DNA of 64,000 nucleotides from Lunularia cruciata. Taxonomy: Eukaryota > Streptophyta > Marchantiopsida > Lunulariales > Lunulariaceae. This document shows, piece by piece, positions 24,220 through 35,665 of this stretch. A program made the translations under genes and the position numbers. Location of the stretch: contig OX419758.1 in assembly GCA_948567375.1 (NCBI GenBank), forward strand, positions 46,753,001 to 46,817,000. Direction: 5' to 3'. How positions within the stretch are numbered: position 1 is the first letter of the stretch; every line of letters starts with the position of its first letter. Under the pieces are notes generated by a model. That model searched no databases. It was not told the DNA's origin and saw nothing but the letters and a program-made list of their open reading frames with translations.

Positions 24220-25727
24220 TTTCTGCTACCAACGTCCTTGTTCTACTTCTAGTCTATGAGAACTAGTTCTATATTGAGCAATAACATGTCTAAGTGAAGT
24301 AGGAATCCTAGCCAAGAGATAATCTTACTCACAATACACCAACATAGGATTTACAAACTGCTGATAAAGTACCATCTTGGTATCGGGTTGCTGCCATAAG
24401 CGAAGTAAGAACTGCTCCTTGATCATCTCTCGAAGTGCAATAGGCTCCAATCTCCAATGTCGCTCACAAACATTCCACCTGGTGGCCCATGCAATCAGAT
24501 TTGTATACCAACCAATATTTAGAGCGGCACAGAAAGCTTGGTATGGAAGTCTCTCATGCTCCATGAACCTCACCTTAGTGGCATAAGTGAGAGTCAAGAA
24601 CAAAGCTTCAGCCTCAAGAGGTAAAAACCCAATTTCAGCAAGCAACAATACATAAGGAGTTTGAGTACTCACTCCAAGTTCATCACACAAAAACAGTTTC
24701 TGAATTTTCTCCACCTTTTGCCACCATGTCTTCTTAGTACCTGGACCTCAAATCTGAGGGCTGGCTGCACAAGGGATTTGAACAACACCTTCTTCAACTC
24801 CCATGTGCTAAGATGAGCAAGTCTAGAGCGATTCATGAGTGAATACAAAACTCTAAACCCTACATTGATTCTCATCTTCACACAAGTGGACCAACTATAG
24901 TCATGAGAAAACTCAAGGCCTAAGTACTTATAAGAAGAAACTTGCTCCAATTGCTGTCCATCAAAAAAGAAAGGTGTGACACCTTTAGAACCCACCACAA
25001 TCACCTTGGACTTGTCAAGGTTCACCTCCATCTTTGTTTGATTGCAAAAGCAAAGAAGAGAATCCAACAGCTTCTGTAAACTCTATGGATTTGTGGAGAG
25101 AAGCACTACATCATCTACATAAAGGAGTGCATGTATCATCAAAGACCCAACCTGTTCACCTGTAGCTCCAGCTTCCATGAGTAGACTCTCTAGATCATCG
25201 ATGAAGATTCCGAATAGAGTTGGAGATAGAGAGCTACCTTGAATCACACCCATTGTGCTAAGGACATCTTGAGAGCTCAAAGATGAAAGAGTCACAACCA
25301 CTTTCTCATAGAGTCTAGAGATAGCACCAATCAGATCGGTTGAAACACCCACTTCAATGAGTCTCTCACTTAGAGATTTTGTGAGCACCTTATCAAAGGC
25401 CTTCCTGAAATCAATAAAGGCAACATAGAGAGCTCTCCCAACACCCTTGGATTTCCACCACAAAACATGGAGTACCAATAGGTGATCCAAAGTACTAAAG
25501 CTTGATCTGAAACCAGCTTGGCCCTTAGCTCAAATTTTGTGTTTTTCAGCCCAAGTGCTCAACCTTGACTCCAAAATTCGACCATACAACTTGGCAAAGA
25601 CACTACCAACAATTATGTTATGGTTATTGGTGACAACATCTCTCTGGCCAGACTTGTGAATAGGAACAACCTTCTTGAAGCACCATCTATCAAGAAAGCC
25701 ACACTTGATTGCCTCATTCAAATGAGA

Positions 25728-26447
25728 TTGGTTGGTCAGATGCCCTAGGCCCTTGCCTAGGCTCACATTTCATGTGTTTTGAAACAATGAAACAATGAAA
25801 TATAAAGCCTGAAAGACCCAAAGAGTCAAAAGGCTAGAAACACAATACAAAACACATGAAATGTGAGCCTAGGCAAGGGCCTAGGGCATCTGACCAATCT
25901 GTAACAAATTGGTCCGATGTAAACTAACCTCGGTCATGTACTTCCCTAACGCTAAAGCTTCAACTTGTAAGAGAGTTAAGAAATCACTACAAGTAATCTG
26001 ATGTCTAACTCTAATCTGCATGTAACAAGGGCAAACAATCAACACATGATGCTCATCCTCAACTTTGCTCATAATACACAATTTGCAAAGTCGCATGGAG
26101 TGCTCTATCTGCTGCCAACGTCCTTGTTCTACTTCTAGTCTATGAGAACTAGTTCTATATTGAGCGATAACATGTCTAAGTGAAGTAGAAATCCTAGCCA
26201 AGAGATAATCTTGCTCACAATACACCAACATAGGATTTACAAACTGCTGATAGAACACCATCTTGGTACCGGGTTGCTGCCATAAGTGAAGTAAAAACTG
26301 CTCCTTGATCACTTCTCGTAGTGCAATAGGCTCCAACTTCCAATGTCGCTCACAAACATTCCACCTGGTTTTGTATTGTGTTTCTAGCCTTTTGACTCTT
26401 TGGGTCTTTTGGGCTTTATATTTCATTGTTCATTGTTCATTGTTCAT
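25728..26447 (+). mobile_element. Nested LINE 3' end, plus strand (split)
   Basis: A 3' UTR-only insertion (25,728-25,781 and 26,374-26,447) with a tail of four TTCATTG units, in the RT region of the minus-strand host. The target duplication tgaga is visible on both sides (25,723-25,727 and 26,448-26,452). It is split by a further insertion. Confidence 0.85.
25782..26368 (-). mobile_element. Second-level nested LINE, minus strand
   Basis: A 587-bp 5'-truncated LINE with tail, 3' UTR and ORF2 C-terminus to about residue 913. The frame is open to the ORF2 stop. It lies inside the plus-strand 3' UTR insertion, flanked by the duplication ttttg (25,777-25,781 and 26,369-26,373). Its sequence is very close to the intact copy at 53.6 kb, suggesting it is recent. 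Confidence 0.9.
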
Positions 26448-27922
26448 TGAGAAGTGAGTACTGAAATCAGTTAGCTACCGCCCCACTTCAGAAGTTCAAC
26501 ACATAGTCCATCAAGGTCTTCAGCCTTACCATTGGCCAACTTCTTCAATTGGTACTTGACATCAACTTCAGAGATGGTGAGAGCAGATCCAAGGCAAGGT
26601 GCCATGCTTGGAGCATTTGGGAAAAAGTACAGATCCTTCACAAAGTCACAAAGCTCATTCAGGTCCAGCGATGGAGATGGAGATCTGATGGTTACCTTCT
26701 TCCAAAAAGCCTTGGGATTCCTCCTCAATTCAATGCTAAACTCAACCCCCTTGAGTCTCAAAAATGCTCGCTTTTTGTTTTTGTATGAAACAAAGGCCTG
26801 ATTTTGTGCAAACTCATCAAGAGACCTATCCATAGCTTTGATCCTTGTCATTTTGCAATCAGCATCATACCACTTATTGCAAGGGAGACCAAGTCTCTTC
26901 TTGTGAGAGCCTCTTGGAAACAAAGAAGTAGATATGGATTGAAGAAGTTCAACCAATTGATCACTACGTTGTTGAAAATCATAATTCCTTTCCATAGAAC
27001 TCTCTTGGATAGTTTGTTGGTACAAGTCTCTCTTGTGAAAATCTAGACAAAGTTTTCCTCTAAAGGTATGGTCAATACGTAATGTGGTTCTATTGAGGCA
27101 AGGAAAAAGGATAGTACAAGATAGAGGTGCATGGTCTAATTCTCGTTGAGAATCTAAAACAGCAAAATCTGAGACATGATGGATATCATTAGCTGAAATG
27201 AGCATATAATCTATGGTGCTTGATCCACCTGAGGCAAAGCATGTGCTTTTACAAGTTTCTGGAAATTGAGAAAGGCCATTCAAGATCTTCAAGCTACAAT
27301 TGGCACCAAAGCTCAAAAAGTGCTCACTCATGGAGTTTGACATAGGATCTTTGGAAGAGCGTGACCAAGCACTAGAATGGTCTATCAAGCTATGGAAAGG
27401 ATCATTCTCAAGGTCACTCAAGTCAGGGATCTGAGAGGTTTGGATCCTAGCATTGGAATCACCAAGAACAAGGACCACACCTTTACTTTGAAACTCTAAC
27501 ACATCCTTTGTCTAGGAATGGAAAGGCTACATGGTGTTGAGAAGTCCACTTGAATAGATTGGTGATTTCAACAAGGCAAAGTAACAAACAGCAATGAAGC
27601 AAGGTGTGGCAACTCCTCCAATCCTCAGCCATTGGTATTGTCCATTTGAATCTTGACTTATCAAAGAGACTGATTTCTCAAAGCCAAATCTGACGTAAGT
27701 AGCAATACCTTCAAAGCCCCTTCCTTTGTGTTGTCTCCGCTTGTTCCAGGTTGAACCAACAAGAGTGAAACCTTCAATATCTTGAATGGTGTTTCCTTCA
27801 TGTTCCCATGTCTCCACAAGATTGATCAGATCAGCATCATCCCACAAAGGCTTAGCGCTGGAGTACTTGGTGTGTGTGAGCCCATGAACATTCCAAAACA
27901 ACACTCTAAGGGTCTGGAATTG

Positions 27923-28762
27923 CTATGCAGGAGATGATAATTTCTTTTGAGTAATCACAACTCTATTATCTCTCAAGAATGCAACAAAGCCTGCTTGTTG
28001 AGCCTCCTTCACTTTTGCTAATTCTCCCTTCTTTGCTTGCCATTGGAGAGGTGTGAGATCAGGGTCCAACCAAATACGGCGCCCCTTAAGTATAGCCTTG
28101 TTCCCCATCACTGCATTCCTTTGAGTTTCTGAGCCAAACCTCACCAAAATGCTTCTTGGTTGTGCACCTTGTTGTCCCAATCTATATGCTTGCAAAATCT
28201 GATGATCATGGACTCTCAAAGAATCAGTAATAAACTCACACACTATGGCTTTGGTGTCTTCCTTTTCAGTCTCTGGCAAACCTGAAATCCTCAAGTTCTT
28301 CATTCTCACCAATTGGTTCTCCTTCTCAATCTCATGCTCTTGCAAGTAGGAGATTTGAGCCACCTTTGTAGCTTCAACATATGACTTCATCTTGACCTCT
28401 AATGTGTCAACCATCTCTTGCAGCCCTCCATTTTGTGAAGCAATGTTGGTGGCTTGTGCTCCCAAGGAAGCAACCTTCTCAATAGCATCCACCATACCCT
28501 TTGTGGAGTCTAACATCAAATTGCTACTCTTCTTGAGTTCTTGGATATCTACAGTGATCGAATTCAGAGATTCTTTCACAGTCAAGACATCAGCTCTTAC
28601 GGTTTGCAAATCTGCCATAAAAGTGTTCATGCTTTGAGACATGGGGGCAAAAAAGCTCTTGATTTCCTTGTGGAAGTCATTTTCTTTTCTATACATTTCA
28701 GCAAGTTGTTGTTGTTTTGAAGCTATCTCAGCAATGTCTTGCATCATCTTTGAAACTTCCAT
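27923..28762 (-). CDS. LINE ORF1 protein, type A, open throughout
   Basis: A 279-codon open frame starting MEVSKMM. Residues of about 1-55 are helical, about 55-145 form a Leu/Lys/Glu-rich coiled coil, about 155-235 form an RRM-like domain (LRISGLPE, RSILVRF), and the C-terminus is basic. This matches the L1-type ORF1 RNA-binding protein that coats LINE RNA in ribonucleoprotein particles. The frame ends at TAG, followed by CAA TTC and ORF2 in the same frame. The ORF2 of this copy is broken, so the protein might be made without a working partner. Confidence 0.8.
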   Translation of the reverse strand: MEVSKMMQDIAEIASKQQQLAEMYRKENDFHKEIKSFFAPMSQSMNTFMADLQTVRADVLTVKESLNSITVDIQELKKSSNLMLDSTKGMVDAIEKVASLGAQATNIASQNGGLQEMVDTLEVKMKSYVEATKVAQISYLQEHEIEKENQLVRMKNLRISGLPETEKEDTKAIVCEFITDSLRVHDHQILQAYRLGQQGAQPRSILVRFGSETQRNAVMGNKAILKGRRIWLDPDLTPLQWQAKKGELAKVKEAQQAGFVAFLRDNRVVITQKKLSSPA

Positions 28763-29804
28763 TCTAAAAGCTCTACAAAATCTATGAGAATGTATCCTCT
28801 GGTTCCCTCAAGCTCTATGAACACCAATAGCTCTACAATTAATTTTTCTCATGAACCAAAAATCTACTCTTTTGGACTTGTAAATCAAAAGTTATAAACT
28901 TTTGATTTTGAACCTTTCCTACGTGAAAATTTTGAAATCCTACAGATTTCAAAAATTCACAACCTTGGCTATAGTACTTCATAATCTACATCGATGACTC
29001 AATCAAAAGCTCTTGAGAAATTCTACCCAATGAACCAAAAATGAACTCATTTGAGCCAACACACATGGAGTTATTGCTTCTAGAGTTATCTATGGTAAGT
29101 TTCTAAAACTCATTGAGTCACAAAATTCAAATGCTTATAACTTCAAGCACAAAGTTTTAAAATCTATGAAAACAACTTCAATCAATAGCTCTTGACAATA
29201 TATTTCTAATGAGACCAAGATCACCTTATTTGAAAATGTGAGTCAAAAGTTCCAGAGTCTGAAAGTTGCAGATTTTAGCACCATCAACCGCACAAGAACC
29301 CATATTGATGAAATTTGAAACTTCTTCCACAGAACTCCAACATCAGCAGCAGGTATTCAAAAGAAAGCCCTTTCATAGGTGTTTTCAATGAGGCCAAGAT
29401 TGAAAGATTTGGACATGGAACCAAAAGGTTACAAGGTGTTGAAAATTGAGCTCAAACCCTAAAATCTTCGAGAGATGGCAGAATTCAAATCTTCATTACT
29501 TTCTGTGTGTATGTGCTCTGCAAGCGTGCTTGGTATCAATGAAAAGAGCTTCCAAAAGCACTTTTGATGCCACAAAAATCAGTCCATTTGAACACCATAT
29601 GATGAAGATTTGAACTCTCAAGTCTAGCTCCTATGTTAGAAAATTCAATCACTCAGACAAAGCTCAAAATGATGCAATCTTGGTAGCTATAGAAAGCTCT
29701 TGGCAAGGCACTTCAAACAAGACTAAAACCGCAATGTTTGGACATGTATGTAGGGAGATATGGCTTCTCAAACTTTCAGGACTCCTCTCCTCTAAAACTT
29801 TCGA

Positions 29805-29844
29805 AACTCCACATGCACTCCACATGTGGAGTGCATGTGGAGTT
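29805..29844. repeat. Perfect 40-bp palindrome at a LINE junction
   Basis: Twenty-base arms with no loop, centre between 29,824 and 29,825. The left arm begins in the 5' end of the minus-strand LINE. The right arm contains ggagtgcatgt, a piece of ORF2 just beside the YADD box that continues into the next fragment. It would form a hairpin or cruciform. Confidence 0.95.
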
Positions 29845-30709
29845 AAAGAGCCATCATCAAAGAGCCAACCTAAACGTTCACCAATAGCTCCATTCCATGA
29901 GTAGTCTCTCTAGATCATCGATGAAGATTCCAAATAGAGTTGGGAATAATAAGCAACCTTTAATCACACCCATTGAGCTAAGGACATCTTGAGAGCTCAA
30001 ATATGAAAGTCTCACAATCACTTTCTCATGGAGTCTAGAGATAGCACCAATCAAATCCGGTGAAACACCAACTTAAGTGAGTCTCTCACTTGAAGATTTC
30101 TTAAGCACCTTATCAAAGGCCTTCCTAAAATCAATAATGAAAAATAGAGAGCTCTCCCAATACCCTTAGATTTCAACCACAAAACATGGAATACCAATAA
30201 GTACTAAAGCTTGATCTAAAACCAGCTTGGCACTTAGCTCAAATTCGGTACTTTTCAATCTAACTACTCAATGTAGACTCCAAAATCTGACTACACAATT
30301 TGGCAAAGATACTACCAAGTAGTATGGTATGGTAATTGGTGACAACATCTCTCTAGCCAGACTTGTGAATAAGAACTACCTTCTTCAAGTACCATCTATC
30401 AAGAAAGCCACACCTTATTGCCTCATTCAAGAGAGAAGTGAGTATTGGAATCAGATGGCTACCGCCCCACTTCAAAAGTTCAACACAAAGTCCATCAAGG
30501 TCTTTAGCCTTACCATTGGCTAACTTCTTGAGTTGGTATTTGACATCAGCTTCAGAGATGGTGAGAGCAGATCCAAGGCTAGGTGCCATGCTTGGAGCAT
30601 TAGGAAAAAATTATAGATCCTTGATATAGTTACAAAGCTCCTTTAGGTCTAGCAATGGAGATGGAGATCTGATAGTATCCTTCTTCTTGAAAGCCTTGGG
30701 ATTTCTCAA
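29828..30709 (-). mobile_element. Old LINE ORF2 fragment (RT region)
   Basis: A diverged minus-strand ORF2 segment from near the YADD box back to about residue 400. It includes TGA at Arg556 (30,239-30,241). An open piece at 30,353-30,589 keeps the RT N-terminal motif. It has no 3' or 5' ends. Confidence 0.75.
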
Positions 30710-31630
30710 TTCTCATTGTATCACACCTCTTGCATCTTGGTGTTTGGAGTACCAACTTTGTAGAGCCAGTTCTCTTCAATCAGAGACCCAATCCAATAGA
30801 TTATTTTGTCATAAGAAGCACATAGTCATAAGCTTCCCATCAAATTTATATTTGTAGAATTTGAATATCCAAGGCAGATGATATGACCATTTGCTTTATT
30901 GTGACACTTCCATGTACTTGGTGTTCCGATCTGCACATGTGAGGTGAGATTGCTCCATATTATAAGTCCAAATCAAGTGATTCTTCTGCCATTAGAGCAA
31001 GTACTATGCAAGGTCTCTATTCAGGTTTGATTTGTTGCAATTGGAGATCAGACAAGGAAGTTGTGAGAGTTTGAAATCTATGACTCCTCGTACATCATAG
31101 AAGTGTAAACTGAAGCTATGGTATCTTTGTACTGAATAATCCAAATGAAATTATCTTTGTGTCATTAGAATAAACTCACTCACAACTTTACATTGAAAAC
31201 TAATTTATAGAGTTTAGAAAATAGATTAGAAGTTCTAGGTACCTCAAATTTTGCAGCCTTTAGTATCTTTGTGCACTATAGATTTGGAAGATAGTATCGT
31301 TGCACTCACATGTCCAAATCAGATGATTCTTATCTCATAAGAACTAGCTAGTCTCAATGTCCTTACTTGAACACTTGGCTAGTTGTGCTTAGAGTTATCA
31401 AATAGAAGCTATGCCTACTTGAAAATCTTGAATTTTTGGTGTTAAAATTGAAACTTCTAGATTGATTATGAGTGATTAGTGATTGGCACAATCGAGGAGT
31501 CCAAGATGGTGAAAAAATTATTGATATAATCATAAAGCAAAAACAATTAGCTGAAATGTATAGGATAACCAATGACTTCCACAAAGAGCTTAGAGTCTTC
31601 TTTGCACCCACCTCCTAGTGCATGAAGGGG
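30710..31630 (+). mobile_element. Type B LINE 5' UTR and ORF1 start
   Basis: Plus-strand type B 5' UTR (matching 47.5-49.2 kb and the reverse complement of 57.76-58.14 kb), then about 45 codons of type B ORF1. The ORF1 start codon is ATC instead of ATG (about 31,488). It breaks off within ORF1, where the next 5' UTR starts. Confidence 0.75.
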
Positions 31631-33077
31631 CTTAAAGAAGGGGCTTTGAGATGAGATTTTGAAAATTTGAGAGAAGAGATTTCATGATAGTTTAGCATGC
31701 TATTTCTCAGCACTTACTTGTTTAAATTTTCCAGTTTTGGTTTAGTTAAAAGTGCCTTTCCAAAAGCTTTCCATAACCACCAAGTTTGCATTGTTTTGAG
31801 CTCTCTGACAAAAGTTATGAGTGATTGAATTTCTTGACAAATGATCTATATTTGAGAGTTTATATCTTTAGCATTTGGAGTCTAAATAGAGTGATTATTT
31901 TGGCATTGGATGTGTCTTGGACAGGTCTTTCTATTATATCAAGCATGCTTGAAGAACACATCTATACAAAAAGTTAATAGGATTCAAATTTTGTCATCTT
32001 TGGCAAATTTTAAGGTTTGAGGTGCAATTTTGACACGTTGTAACTTTTTGGTTCCATGTCCAAATGGTTCAATCTTAGGCTCATTGTGAGTGCCTGTAAA
32101 AGAGATTTCTATTTAGTACCTAAGTGCTGAACTTGGACTTATATAGAGAAAGTTCTGAGTTTTTTATTTTGTGATCTTGTGTCCTTGGTGGTGGGTACAT
32201 CTACAACTTTCAGAGATACCGAGATCATTGTATCTATGCCAATAATTTAGAAAAAGGTGAGGTTAATATTTCATTAAAAGCACCATACTCATAGCTTTCT
32301 TTCATGGTATAGCTTGTACACTTTGGAGCAGTACACAAAGAGTTCTAGATTTTTGAATTTTGAGGATGCTTTGAGCAGTTTATGTGATTGTGCTAGAATG
32401 TGGATAGGTATTGCTTTGCAGTCACAAGTGCAAATCCAGTGATGATTGCTGCATCAAAATCTGACTTACAAGCTCTCTTTCAAGGCCAAGCTTGCACTAT
32501 ATGGAGGTTTGAGAAAATAGTGGTGGCAATTCTCATTCTGTCACATCTCTTACATCTTGGTGTTTGGGGTACCAACTTTGTAGGGCTAGTTCTCTTCACT
32601 CACACCAGTCCAAGTGATTCTTGTATTCTAACAACCACATAGTCATAAGCTTTTTTTTGAGTCCATATTTGCAGAATTTGGATATCCAAAGTAGATGATA
32701 TGACCATTTGTTTCACTCTCACACTTGCAAGTACTTGGTGTTAAAATCTGCACATGTGAAGTGGGATTGCTCTATACTTAAAAGTTCAAATCTAGTGGTT
32801 TTTGTGGCCATAGAACAAGTATTTTGCAAGGTTCCTATTGAGATCTGATTTGTTGCACTTGGAGATCAGACAAGGAAGTTGTGATAGTTTGAAATCTGTG
32901 ACTCTTCGTATATCATAGCATTGTGAAGTGTAAATTCAAGCTATTGTATCTTTATACTCAATGATCCAAATGAAGTGATCTTTATATCATTAGAATCAGC
33001 TCACTAAGACCTTTACATTGAGAAATGGTTTATAGAGTTTACATGACAGATCTGAAGCTCTAGGTAGCTCTTAGTGC

Positions 33078-33345
33078 TGTGTTGATTGTTTGCCCTTGTT
33101 ACATGCAGATTAGAGTTAGACATCAGATTACTTGTAGTGATTTCTCTACTCTCTTACAGGTTGAAGCTTTAGCGTTAGGGAGGTACATGACCGAAGTTAG
33201 TTTACATTGGACCAATTTGTTACAGATTGGTCAGATGCCCTAGGCCCTTGCCTAGGCTCACATTTCATGTGTTTTGTATTGTGTTTCCAGCCTTTTGACT
33301 CTTTGGGTCTTTCGGGCTTTATATTTCATTGTTCATTGTTCATTG
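33078..33345 (+). mobile_element. Nested 5'-truncated LINE 3' end
   Basis: The last codons of ORF2 from the finger onward, 3' UTR with hairpin, and a tail of three TTCATTG units. It is inserted in the type B 5' UTR of the surrounding copy. It is well preserved, so relatively recent. Confidence 0.85.
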
Positions 33346-33882
33346 TAAAATAGAAGCTATGCCTACTTGAAAATCTTGAAGGTTGAGAAGGAGAACCAAC
33401 TGGTCAGAATGAAGAACTTGAGGATTTCAAGTTTGCCAAAGATTGAGAAGGAAGACACCAAGGCCATAGTGTGGGAGTTTATTGCTGATTTTTTGAGAGT
33501 CCATGATCATAAAATTGTACAAGCATATAGATTGGGATAGTATGGTGCACAACCAAGAAGCATTTTGGTGAGGTTTGGCTCAAAAACTCAACGAATTCAA
33601 TGATGGAAAACAAGTCTATGCTGAAAGGATGACCCATCTAGTTGGACCCTAATCTCACATCTCTTCAATGACAAGCAAAGAAGGGAGAATTAGCAAAAGT
33701 GAAGGAGCTCAACAAGCAAGTTTTGTTGTACTCTTGAGAGATATTAGAGTTATGATTACTCAAAAGAAATTGTCAATTGTTGCATAGCAATTCCAGACCC
33801 TTAGAGTGCTATTTTGGAATGTTCATGGCCTCACACATACCAAGTACTCCAGCGCTAAGCCTCTATGGGATGATGCTGATCT

Positions 33883-33886
33883 GATC
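33883..33886. repeat. Target duplication GATC of the Ty3/gypsy element
   Basis: gatc precedes the left LTR and recurs at 41,715-41,718 after the right LTR. Uninterrupted LINE copies read gatctgatcaatc here, with a single copy of the target. The duplication is 4 bp, whereas 5 bp is more usual for Ty3/gypsy elements. Confidence 0.8.
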
Positions 33887-34580
33887 TGTGAGCCGGCCTG
33901 TCTCTCACTCAGGATGAACCTCTGATGGCTATTATGGTAGCGCACCATGGACTAAGAAGGCAAGGAACCCAAACTCCATCATACTCCTCCAAGGCTAACA
34001 CTCCAAGGCTCAAGACATTGCTCACTAGAGAACTCAATGAGAGAGAGAGATAGTTGCAAATGAAAGGATGATGAGTACCTCCTCACCCCTTGTTTATATA
34101 CTTGTGAAATAGTTACGTACCAAAGTTACTAATTACCATAGTAACTCAAGTTACTAGACTAAAAGTCAAGTAAAGTCAAAAAGTAGAAAGGAATATCCAT
34201 TCACATGGGCATATTCCCCTAAGCATGTGGTCTTATCTTGACCCAACCACTAAGTCAAGGATTCCTTCACATGGGCTATCCTTGGAATAAAGAAGAATCC
34301 AAAACAAAAAGGCTTGCGGGCCCAAGAGTTCTCAATTCTTTCCTCAAAGCCAAACACCTAGGAATAATACCAAGTCAACACACTAAAATCCAAAATAGTG
34401 GTGCTCATCTTTTCTACTTCCTCTAAAGTAAGGTCCCATCTATCTTAGCTATGACTAACTTTAGCTAACCATGACTAATAGAGAACCATCTTTTATCTCT
34501 ATATAAATAATATGTCTTAAGTACTTGTAATATCAAGCTAAATATCACAATACCACACACATGCACAAAGGGGTGTTACA
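33887..34580 (-). repeat. 3' LTR of the Ty3/gypsy element
   Basis: 694 bp, bounded on the plus strand by tgtgag and gttaca (TG...CA). It is the downstream LTR in sense orientation. It differs from its partner at nine positions. Confidence 0.95.
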
Positions 34581-34592
34581 TTTACCCCCGGA
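34581..34592 (-). promoter_or_regulatory. Polypurine tract
   Basis: In sense orientation ccgggggtaaa directly precedes the 3' LTR. This is the purine run expected to prime plus-strand DNA synthesis. Confidence 0.7.
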
Positions 34593-34628
34593 CTAAGTTT
34601 TCACTTTGTCCTCAAAGTGAAGGTCTCT

Positions 34629-35665
34629 CTACCTTCTATGGTACATCTTCAACTTATCATGGTTAATCCTATCAAAGTGTCTTCCTCCCAACTCCTTGAG
34701 ATCATAGGTGTAATTGCCCCACACCTTCTCTACTATGAAAGGTCCAAAGTACTTAGGCAAAAACTTCTTTTGCACTCTCTTGAATTGAATGGAATCAAAC
34801 AACATTACCCAATCACCTTCTTTGAAAGGCTCCACCTTCTTCTTGCCTTGCCTCTTGTCATAGCTCTCCTTTTGTTTCCTTTGGGCTTGCTCCACTCGAA
34901 CCATAGCAACTGCTCTTGCCTCTTCCAACTCCATGAGTTGATCCTTCCTTGACTTCTCTACATCACTTCCTTGTGCTTTCTTCAATCTCCTATGAATGCT
35001 TTGGAAGGTAGGAAGATCAAAGTGAATAGGTAAGGTAGACTCAATACCATACACCAATTGGAATGGAGAATATCCGGTGGAAGTCTTCATGGTTGTCCTA
35101 TACTCCCACAAAATTGCATGAATCCTCTTGTCCCAATGATGTTTAGCCCCCTCCATTTCTGCATCTTTGGCCAACATCATGCACAAGGTCTGATTGGTTC
35201 TCTCTGCCAAGCCATTGGAATTTGGCTTATAGGATGTAGTTACTCTATGTGTGATAGAGAAATGTCGTAGCATGGCTGTAGTAATGCTTCCTGTAAACTC
35301 TCCTCCTCTATCAGAAACCAACTCCAAAGGGCATCCAAACCTAGTGATAATGCGTTCATAAAGAAATCTACCCACTTCATCTTCATTCTTGTCCCTCAAT
35401 GGTCTAGCCTCAACCCACTTGGTAAGGTAATCAGTAACTACCACAATGTACCAATTGGTCCTTGGGGTTCTATTGAGAGGACCTACAAAATCAATTCCCC
35501 ACTTCTCAAAAGGTCCTAGCAATGGAATTGATCTAAGTGGTGGAGTGGATGTAGACTTCTAGCAAAAGCTTGACAAACATGACAAGTTTTGCAATAATCA
35601 AGACAATCCTTGAAAGTCCCTCTCCAATGGTAACCTGCATCTAGAATCTTGAAAGCAGTCACCTT
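34629..35665 (-). pseudogene. Integrase part of pol, Ty3/gypsy element
   Basis: The zinc-binding HHCC part (CKTCHVCQ) is in the old frame after the TGA at 35,666. A one-base shift near 35,555 then leads to an open frame (35,522-34,629). The catalytic core has D11 (GIDFVG), D71 (VSDRGGEF) and E107 (GLAERTN), a D,D-35-E spacing. The C-terminal part ends with a GPF-type SH3-like segment and no chromodomain. The enzyme would insert the cDNA into the genome, but this copy could not make it intact. Confidence 0.85.

Larger units (their letters stand above)
24220..29808 (-). mobile_element. Long type A LINE with double nested insertion
   Basis: In sense order it has a type A 5' UTR (29,808-28,763), intact ORF1, the TAG junction (27,923-27,925), ORF2 to about the C-terminal finger, with no own 3' UTR. 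ORF2 is interrupted by a plus-strand LINE at 25,728-26,447 that itself carries a minus-strand copy. It has TGA at Arg556 (25,530-25,532), stops in the endonuclease at about 27,525 and 27,505, and a deletion in the linker at about 26,780. Confidence 0.9.
31631..33886 (+). mobile_element. Type B LINE, part 1 (host of the LTR element)
   Basis: About 1.4 kb of type B 5' UTR, a nested LINE 3' end at 33,078-33,345, then a deletion joining the last part of the 5' UTR directly to the second half of ORF1 at about 33,380. The TAG junction (33,785-33,787) is followed by CAATTC and the beginning of ORF2. It is interrupted at 33,886 by the Ty3/gypsy element and resumes at 41,715. ORF1 is broken. Confidence 0.8.

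Noticed and set aside
31631-33345. LINE derivative made of a 5' UTR fused to the 3' end
   Set aside because: The 3' end (33,078-33,345) has its own tail, and the 5' UTR resumes after it, so it is a nested insertion in a type B copy.
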